Positions 7,064 to 11,287 of a stretch of 11,287 bases of DNA are shown in pieces. The stretch covers positions 1 through 11,287 of the forward strand of contig CANHGF010000049.1 in NCBI GenBank assembly GCA_947460065.1, read 5' to 3'. A program made the translations under genes and the position numbers. The notes below the pieces were generated by a model, which ran no database searches, was not told the DNA's origin, and saw nothing but the letters and a program-made list of their open reading frames with translations. This DNA comes from Comamonadaceae bacterium. Its GTDB lineage: Bacteria > Pseudomonadota > Gammaproteobacteria > Burkholderiales > Burkholderiaceae_C. Within the stretch, counting starts at the first letter, position 1; each line of letters opens with the position of its first letter.

Positions 7064-8472
7064 CAGCTTGTTTTTTCAGGGGTTTGAAGTCCGGCACTGG
7101 CCGGGGATGCATCGGGTCGGCACAGGCGCAGCAGTGCTTGCAGATCGGCCGCTTGCTCGAAGTTTTCCAGGGCGCCGAGCAGGGCCTGGGTTTTGTCTGC
7201 GCCTGCTGCCGGCGTGACCAGGGCCTTGAACTTGGCGCGCAGCTTGCGCGTTTCTGCCTGCTTGTCGGGGTTGGGGGTGCCGCAGTCGAAGTGGCGCTCC
7301 AGCGTGCGGCCGTCCTTGAGCTTCATGCTCACCCGCGACTCGCTCAAGCTCATGCCGGGCACCAGTGTGACCTGTACCCGCTGGCGCAGCGCCTCCACCT
7401 CGGGCTCTGTGACCCGGTCCCAGGTGTGTAGGTCAGCGGTGTCTATGCCCAGCAGCGTAAAGGCTGCGACCGCGCGCAGGCTAAATTTAGCCTCCAGGCC
7501 GGTGCGCGGTTGCTGGATATTGCAGATGCTGCAGCCCTCGCCGGCCAGCACCGCGATGGATTCAATCGCATCCGGTGTCAATTGCTGCGCCTGGCGCAGC
7601 TCGCCCACCGCCTCGATGGTCGAGTGGGTGCTGTAGCAGGCGGCGTGAAACTTGAACAGGTTGTGCGTCAAATGCCATTGGCCAGCCGGCGCGCTCAAGG
7701 CCGCATCGACATTGAAGTCGCTGCCGTGCAGCCGCGCAAAGCCTTTGTCGCATTCGATGGCGTCGCCCCGACTGCTCATGCCCCGCTGGGCGTAGAGCGC
7801 GGCGCGCAGCCCGGCCTGTGCGGCCAGGCCCGCGTGCAGGGGCTTGGTCATGCTGCCGAACATGGCTTTGAGGCCGGCCGACTGAGTGGCGGCAATGCCG
7901 ACTGCATGGCGCGCTTGCTCGGCCGGCAAAGCGAGCAGGCGGGCGCAGGCGATGGCCGCGCCTATGCCGCCTATGGTGGCCGTGGCATGAAATCCGTTGG
8001 CATAGTGGGCCGGCTCGACCAGGGTGCCGATGCGGCAGGCCGCCTCATAGCCAGCTGCAAAGGCGGTCAGCACCTGTTCGCCGCTGGCGCCCCGGTGCTC
8101 GGCCAGCGCCATCACCGCTGGCAGGATGGCTGCCGACATATGCCCGGGCACCGCCAGATTGACATCGTCGTAATCGAGCGCGTGCGACAAGGCGCCGTTG
8201 TAGAGCGCGGCCTGCAGCACCGTGCCGCGTTCGGCCCGACCGATGAGCGTGGCTTGCGGCCTGCCGCCTTCCTCGAGCATGCTCGCGGCCAGGATGGTGG
8301 CCACCGGCTCGCTCAAACCGGCAAAGCTGCAGGCCAGCCAGTCGGTGACGCAAGCTCGGGCCACCTCGAGGGCGTCTGCGCTCAGCGCGTCCAGACGCAA
8401 GGCCAGCGCTTGCTCGACCAAATAGGCCGTCAGCCCTTCGCCACCGCTGCGCCCCACAGAGGCTGCGTCCAC
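7063..8472 (-). CDS. MmgE/PrpD-family protein
   Basis: This protein of about 469 residues belongs to the MmgE/PrpD family, which includes 2-methylcitrate dehydratase, cis-aconitate decarboxylase and iminodisuccinate epimerase. Counting from the chosen start, the active-site-region motif HALDYDDV is at 97-104 with GHMSAA shortly after, FHATATIGGIGAA is at 161-173 and TKPLHAGLAAQ at 209-219. Length and motifs fit a single complete copy. There is no ATG near the N-terminus. I chose the GTG at 8472 because AAGG at 8478-8481 lies 5 nt upstream; a GTG at 8478 and a TTG at 8490 (475 aa, overlapping the previous gene) are possible but lack a ribosome-binding site. Family members act on small di- or tricarboxylic acids by dehydration, decarboxylation or epimerisation, but the reaction here cannot be assigned. 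P. aeruginosa carries a homologue-type gene in its itaconate cluster. Confidence 0.9.
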   Translation of the reverse strand: MDAASVGRSGGEGLTAYLVEQALALRLDALSADALEVARACVTDWLACSFAGLSEPVATILAASMLEEGGRPQATLIGRAERGTVLQAALYNGALSHALDYDDVNLAVPGHMSAAILPAVMALAEHRGASGEQVLTAFAAGYEAACRIGTLVEPAHYANGFHATATIGGIGAAIACARLLALPAEQARHAVGIAATQSAGLKAMFGSMTKPLHAGLAAQAGLRAALYAQRGMSSRGDAIECDKGFARLHGSDFNVDAALSAPAGQWHLTHNLFKFHAACYSTHSTIEAVGELRQAQQLTPDAIESIAVLAGEGCSICNIQQPRTGLEAKFSLRAVAAFTLLGIDTADLHTWDRVTEPEVEALRQRVQVTLVPGMSLSESRVSMKLKDGRTLERHFDCGTPNPDKQAETRKLRAKFKALVTPAAGADKTQALLGALENFEQAADLQALLRLCRPDASPASAGLQTPEKTS

Positions 8473-8477
8473 AGCCA

Positions 8478-8481
8478 CCTT
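8478..8481 (-). promoter_or_regulatory. Ribosome-binding site deciding the MmgE/PrpD start
   Basis: AAGG on the minus strand lies 5 nt upstream of GTG 8472 and overlaps the TAA stop of the Bug gene. Neither the TTG at 8490 nor the GTG at 8478 has a comparable purine run at a workable distance, so this site favours GTG 8472. Confidence 0.45.
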
Positions 8482-9463
8482 ATTCGGCAAAACTCAGGCC
8501 GGAGGCGCGAATGCGTTCGCCCAGGCGACGCGTGTCGTCCACCAGGATCTTGCCCAGCGGGGCCGGCGCGATGTAGTTGGCCACATTGCCTTGCAGGTAA
8601 AGCTTCTTGGCGTATTCGGGCTCTTGAGCCATGGCCTGCAATTCGGTGCTGAGCTTTTGGACCACATCGCTAGGCAGGCCTTTGGGCCCGAACAGCGCAT
8701 ACCAGATCGGAAAGACCAGGTCGGGGTAGCCCTGCTCGGCCAGGGTCGGCACATCGGGCAGGAAGGGCAGGCGCTTGCTGGAAGTTACAGCGATAGGTAT
8801 CAACTGCCCGCTCTTGATCGGATCGTCGAGCGCACCCGAATAGCCTGGCGCTGACAGCGTGACGCGCCCGGCTATGGTGTCCATCAGGGCCGGGGCTGCG
8901 CCTTTGTAGGGTACATGCAGCACCTTGATGCCGGCCTGGTGCGCGAACAGCGCAGGCGGCAGGTGGGTGGTGCCACCGACACCGGCCGAGCCATAGCTGA
9001 CCGCGTCAGGACTTTTCTTGGCCAGGGCCACAAGGTCGCTGACGCTGCGCAAGCCGCTGGCTTTGCTGACCACCATCACATGGGCCGAATCGGCCACGCC
9101 GCCAATCGGGGTGAAGTCGGTCACGTTAAAGGGCAGGGGGTTGTTGGCCGGCCGCACATTGGGGTAAATGGCCATGGAGTTCACCCCCATGTAGAGGGTG
9201 TAGCCGTCGGGCTTGGCACGAAAGGCTTGCTCGGTGCCAACCACCCCGCCAGCGCCCAGGATGTTTTTGACCACCACCGCCTGACCGAGCCGCTCGGTCA
9301 GGCGCTGCGCCATCACCCGTGCGACCGTATCGGTGGGGCCGCCCGCGCTGACCGGGACGATGATCTCGATGGTCCTGTTCGGATAGCTTTGAGCCGCAGC
9401 CCAGGCAGGGATGGAAAGTGCAAGCGCAGCGAAGATCCTGCGGCTCAGGGCGTTCTTGGTCAT
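8480..9463 (-). CDS. Bug-family (TTT) periplasmic solute-binding protein
   Basis: This 327-residue protein belongs to the tripartite tricarboxylate transporter substrate-binding (Bug/TctC) family, which binds carboxylates or related small acids in the periplasm. An N-terminal signal peptide is clear: basic MTKNALSRR, a hydrophobic core to about residue 21, and an AAA-Q cleavage site near 24/25. The mature protein starts SYPNRTIEIIVP, as is standard for the family. SAGGPTDTVAR is at 39-49, GAGGVVG at 70-76, YGSAGVGGTTHL at 157-168, HVPYKG at 183-188 and DVPTLAEQGYP at 237-247. It has the strongest ribosome-binding site in the window. No TctA or TctB membrane gene is nearby, as is usual for orphan Bug proteins in Burkholderiales. 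Its ligand is probably the pathway substrate or a carboxylate intermediate. Confidence 0.95.
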   Translation of the reverse strand: MTKNALSRRIFAALALSIPAWAAAQSYPNRTIEIIVPVSAGGPTDTVARVMAQRLTERLGQAVVVKNILGAGGVVGTEQAFRAKPDGYTLYMGVNSMAIYPNVRPANNPLPFNVTDFTPIGGVADSAHVMVVSKASGLRSVSDLVALAKKSPDAVSYGSAGVGGTTHLPPALFAHQAGIKVLHVPYKGAAPALMDTIAGRVTLSAPGYSGALDDPIKSGQLIPIAVTSSKRLPFLPDVPTLAEQGYPDLVFPIWYALFGPKGLPSDVVQKLSTELQAMAQEPEYAKKLYLQGNVANYIAPAPLGKILVDDTRRLGERIRASGLSFAE

Positions 9464-9469
9464 GGTGGG

Positions 9470-9478
9470 CCTCCTCCT
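9470..9478 (-). promoter_or_regulatory. Strong Shine-Dalgarno site for the Bug gene
   Basis: AGGAGGAGG on the minus strand lies 6 nt before the ATG at 9463. It is by far the best ribosome-binding site in the operon and suggests the binding protein is made in excess over the enzymes, as expected for a periplasmic receptor. Confidence 0.8.
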
Positions 9479-9488
9479 GTTAAATTTT

Positions 9489-10403
9489 TTACATACCGAT
9501 CAGGTCGGCGCGGTGCAAGATTCCGCTTTGGGCGCGCACGGTGGCCACGTCAACCAGCGAGCCGTCGAGCGCGATGGAGCCAAGGCCCTGTTCCAGCGCC
9601 TTGGCATAGGCGGCGGCCATGGCGCGCGCCTTGTCCACATCGGCCTGCAGGGGGGTGTGCGCCTTGTTGGCTGGCTCAATCTGGCTGGGGTGTATGGCCC
9701 ACTTGCCCACAAAGCCCATGATGGCGCCGCGGCGCGCTTCGATCTCGTAGCCGGCCGCGTTGCGGAAGTCTGCAAAGGGGCCGTCGATCGCGTCGATACC
9801 GGCAGCGCGGGCCGCGATCACCACCTTGTAGCGCGGGTAGTGCCAGAGGTCGCCCGGGTAGTCCTTGGAGCCCCAGATCTCTTTCTGGTCCATGCCCTGC
9901 GAGGCCGAGTAGTCGCCCATGCCCAGAATCAGGGCCTCCAGGCGTGGGCTGCAGCGGGCGATCTGCTCGACATTGATCAGGCCTTCGACCTCCTCGATCA
10001 AGACCTCCAGGCCGATGCGCTTTTTCAGCTTGAGCTTGAGCTCGAGCTGGTTGAGCAAGGTCTCGACGAAGTGCAGGTCACGCGGGTGGCGGACCTTGGG
10101 GATCATGATGACATCGAGGTTTTCGCGCGCACCTTCGACGACTTCGATGATGTCGTTGTAGCAGTATTCGGTCTCCACATCGTTGATGCGGACGCAACGG
10201 GTTTTCTTACCCCAGTCCAGCGTGTTCAGGGCGGTGACCACCTTGCCGCGCGCTTCGGCCTTGGCGCTGGGTGCGACCGCGTCTTCGAGGTCCAGAAAGA
10301 CAAAGTCGGCCGCGCTGGCGGCGCCCTTGGCCATCATTTTTTCGCTGCTGCCGGGAACGGCGAGTTCGGAGCGGCGCAGCCGCTTGCTGGGAGGCAGGTG
10401 CAT
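9489..10403 (-). CDS. HpcH/HpaI (CitE/malyl-CoA lyase-like) acyl-CoA lyase
   Basis: This 304-residue protein is a Mg-dependent lyase of the CitE/Mcl group, which cleaves (or condenses) hydroxyacyl-CoA esters such as L-malyl-CoA, beta-methylmalyl-CoA or citramalyl-CoA to a short acyl-CoA plus glyoxylate or pyruvate. RSELAVPG is at 11-18, FLDLEDAV at 36-43, Arg72 in VRIND is a likely substrate-binding residue, and the Mg ligands are expected at the Glu cluster near 136-140 and at Asp164 in GMGDYSAS. PWHYP-like LWHYP is at 186-190, IDGPFADF at 206-213 and GKWAIHPSQ at 233-241. Length and the WHYP/DGPF/KWAIHPSQ pattern fit the malyl-CoA lyase branch better than the citrate lyase beta subunit, and no citrate lyase alpha or gamma genes are present. 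It follows two MaoC-type genes, which would supply its hydroxyacyl-CoA substrate. Confidence 0.9.
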   Translation of the reverse strand: MHLPPSKRLRRSELAVPGSSEKMMAKGAASAADFVFLDLEDAVAPSAKAEARGKVVTALNTLDWGKKTRCVRINDVETEYCYNDIIEVVEGARENLDVIMIPKVRHPRDLHFVETLLNQLELKLKLKKRIGLEVLIEEVEGLINVEQIARCSPRLEALILGMGDYSASQGMDQKEIWGSKDYPGDLWHYPRYKVVIAARAAGIDAIDGPFADFRNAAGYEIEARRGAIMGFVGKWAIHPSQIEPANKAHTPLQADVDKARAMAAAYAKALEQGLGSIALDGSLVDVATVRAQSGILHRADLIGM

Positions 10404-10427
10404 GGGAGCTTTCTCTGGTGAGGATGG

Positions 10428-10461
10428 AAAAACGAATAAAAGGCTCAGGCCTGCAGGCCTG
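10428..10461 (-). terminator. Possible weak intrinsic terminator or attenuator
   Basis: A perfect 16-base palindrome at 10446-10461 overlaps the last codons and stop of the MaoC gene. It can fold into a 6-bp GC stem (CAGGCC/GGCCTG) with a 4-nt loop. On the minus strand it is followed after 4 nt by TTTT (10438-10441) and then TTTTT (10428-10432). The layout resembles a weak Rho-independent terminator lying inside the operon, so partial attenuation or RNA processing is more likely than full termination. Confidence 0.35.
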
Positions 10462-10924
10462 CAGGGCGGCGCCGGATCAGCACGGTGCGCTGACCTTCAA
10501 AGACCTGCTCGTCCTTTTGGTTGAAGCCCAGATGACGGAAGACTACAACGCCAGCGTCAGGGCGGTCTGCATCGCGCTTGTCTAGAACCTCGGTGTAGGC
10601 ATAGAGCGTGTCGCCGTGAAACACCATGGCTTTGAGGCGTATGCCGGTGACACTCAATTCGGCCAGCGCGTTTTCAGCGGTGTCTTGGGCGGCCAGGCCT
10701 ATGACCATCGAGGTGGTCAGGCCGCCAAAGTAGACCCGCTGGCCGAAGGCGCCCTTGTTCATGGCGTGCTCGTTAAAGTGGCCTTGGGCGGTGTTCATCA
10801 CCAGATGGGCGAACATCGTGTTGTCGATCTCGCCGATGGTCTTGCCGCGCGCATGGCGCAGCACTTGGCCGACCTGGAAGTCTTCAAAATAGTTGCTGGC
10901 GCCGGTCAGGGTGAGCGAGGTCAT
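10445..10924 (-). CDS. MaoC-like acyl-CoA hydratase (hotdog fold)
   Basis: This 159-residue protein is a single-hotdog MaoC-type enoyl-CoA hydratase, close in pattern to the mesaconyl-CoA/itaconyl-CoA hydratase group and to the MaoC protein encoded next to citE in Mycobacterium. It begins with a YFEDFQVGQ segment (12-20) typical of the family and contains GKTIGEIDN (27-35), a candidate catalytic pair N44 and H49 (NxxxxH, replacing the DxxxxH of R-hydratases), FGGLTTS at 66-72 and the hotdog strand motif VFHGDTL at 101-107. I chose ATG 10924 because AAGG lies 6 nt upstream at 10931-10934. A GTG at 10945 overlapping the previous stop (GTGA) would add seven residues but lacks a clear ribosome-binding site. 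It is expected to hydrate the enoyl-CoA made by the acyl-CoA dehydrogenase and feed the lyase encoded next. Confidence 0.85.
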   Translation of the reverse strand: MTSLTLTGASNYFEDFQVGQVLRHARGKTIGEIDNTMFAHLVMNTAQGHFNEHAMNKGAFGQRVYFGGLTTSMVIGLAAQDTAENALAELSVTGIRLKAMVFHGDTLYAYTEVLDKRDADRPDAGVVVFRHLGFNQKDEQVFEGQRTVLIRRRPAGLQA

Positions 10925-10941
10925 GGCAGTCCTTGATGGGT

Positions 10942-11287
10942 TCACGCGGCGTTCTTGCGCAGCACGAGGTTGGTGCGGCGAAAGTGGATCACCCGCTGGC
11001 CTTTGCGCAGGCCTTCGGTATGCCAGGTCACGATGCCCTGGTCCTTGCGGCTCGACGAGTTGCGCCGGTCGACCACGGTGCTGCGCGCCACCAGGGTGTC
11101 ACCGGGATACACCGGCTGCTCAAACACCATGTCGTCGACGCCCAGGAAGGCGCCGCCGAGCTCGCTCAGGTCTTCGGTGCTCAGCCCAAAGACCAGGTTG
11201 AACACCAGGTAGGGGTTGGCCGGGCAGCGTTCGTAGCCCAGCGATTGGGCATGCTCCTGATTGAAATAAATCGGGTTGAAGTGCAGC
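10942..11287 (-). CDS. MaoC/hotdog-fold protein, N-terminus cut by the window edge
   Basis: The C-terminal 114 residues are visible; the start is beyond the right edge. The first visible residues, LHFNPIYFNQEHA, match the NPxHxD segment of MaoC hydratases, and VYPGDTL at visible positions 59-65 matches the hotdog strand also seen in the neighbouring MaoC protein. At the place of the catalytic DxxxxH pair this protein has His and Tyr (H2 and Y7 of the visible part), so it may be a non-catalytic partner that pairs with the 159-residue neighbour, like the two halves of a double-hotdog hydratase such as mesaconyl-CoA hydratase (about 340 aa). The gap to the next start is 17 nt, or a 4-nt overlap if that gene uses its GTG. 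Whether it is the first gene of the operon cannot be seen. Confidence 0.8.
   Translation of the reverse strand, partial: LHFNPIYFNQEHAQSLGYERCPANPYLVFNLVFGLSTEDLSELGGAFLGVDDMVFEQPVYPGDTLVARSTVVDRRNSSSRKDQGIVTWHTEGLRKGQRVIHFRRTNLVLRKNAA

Noticed and set aside
8473..8490. TTG at 8490 or GTG at 8478 as the MmgE/PrpD start
   Set aside because: Neither has a suitable purine run upstream; GTG 8472 does. The question remains open by a few residues.
10027..10050. Run of near-identical hexamers (agcttg/agcttg/agctcg/agctgg)
   Set aside because: It lies in the lyase gene and encodes an alternating Leu/Glu/Lys stretch (LELKLKL); explained as coding sequence, not a regulatory or CRISPR-like repeat.
9489..10403. 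Citrate lyase beta subunit (citE proper)
   Set aside because: No alpha or gamma (acyl-carrier) subunit genes are present and the WHYP/DGPF/KWAIHPSQ pattern fits stand-alone malyl/citramalyl-CoA lyases better.
10925..10945. GTG start at 10945 for the MaoC gene
   Set aside because: Possible because it overlaps the previous stop as GTGA, but it lacks a ribosome-binding site, whereas ATG 10924 has AAGG 6 nt upstream and gives the usual family N-terminus.

Overview
The window is about 11.3 kb of GC-rich DNA. All ten recognisable genes lie on the minus strand and read as one long polycistron, with transcription running from the right edge to the left. Neighbouring genes overlap by 1-4 nt or are separated by 7-53 nt. 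High GC, a Bug-family (TTT-type) solute-binding protein and the mix of catabolic genes suggest a betaproteobacterium of the Burkholderiales, perhaps Comamonadaceae; this is an inference from style, as no taxonomic marker is present. There are no rRNA, tRNA, CRISPR, transposase or regulator genes. The operon promoter and first gene(s) lie beyond the right edge.

Upstream module, in order of transcription: a truncated MaoC/hotdog-fold protein (10942 to the edge), a second MaoC-type hydratase (10445-10924), an HpcH/HpaI (CitE/malyl-CoA lyase-like) C-C lyase (9489-10403), a Bug periplasmic binding protein (8480-9463), an MmgE/PrpD-family protein (7063-8472) and an acyl-CoA dehydrogenase (5852-7063). 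Dehydrogenase, hydratase and lyase together form a logical route that desaturates, hydrates and cleaves a branched or dicarboxylic acyl-CoA. The set resembles the itaconate degradation (rip) locus of Pseudomonas aeruginosa and the mesaconyl-CoA hydratase/malyl-CoA lyase pair of the ethylmalonyl-CoA pathway.

Downstream module: an aldehyde dehydrogenase (4320-5798), a flavoprotein of the fumarate reductase/tricarballylate dehydrogenase/ketosteroid dehydrogenase superfamily (2816-4294), a short-chain dehydrogenase-like protein that lacks the catalytic Tyr (2058-2819) and a Baeyer-Villiger monooxygenase of the 4-hydroxyacetophenone monooxygenase type (169-2061). These are the oxidation steps expected for an alicyclic or ketone-bearing substrate entering a CoA pathway.

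Taken together, the operon looks like a complete but uncharacterised catabolic pathway: uptake by the Bug protein, oxidation, CoA-thioester beta-oxidation and final retro-Claisen/aldol cleavage. No CoA ligase or transferase, esterase or membrane transport subunit is present, so those steps must be encoded elsewhere or upstream. The substrate cannot be read from the sequence. The leftmost 168 bases hold no gene, only a strong GC hairpin that looks like a dispersed intergenic repeat.
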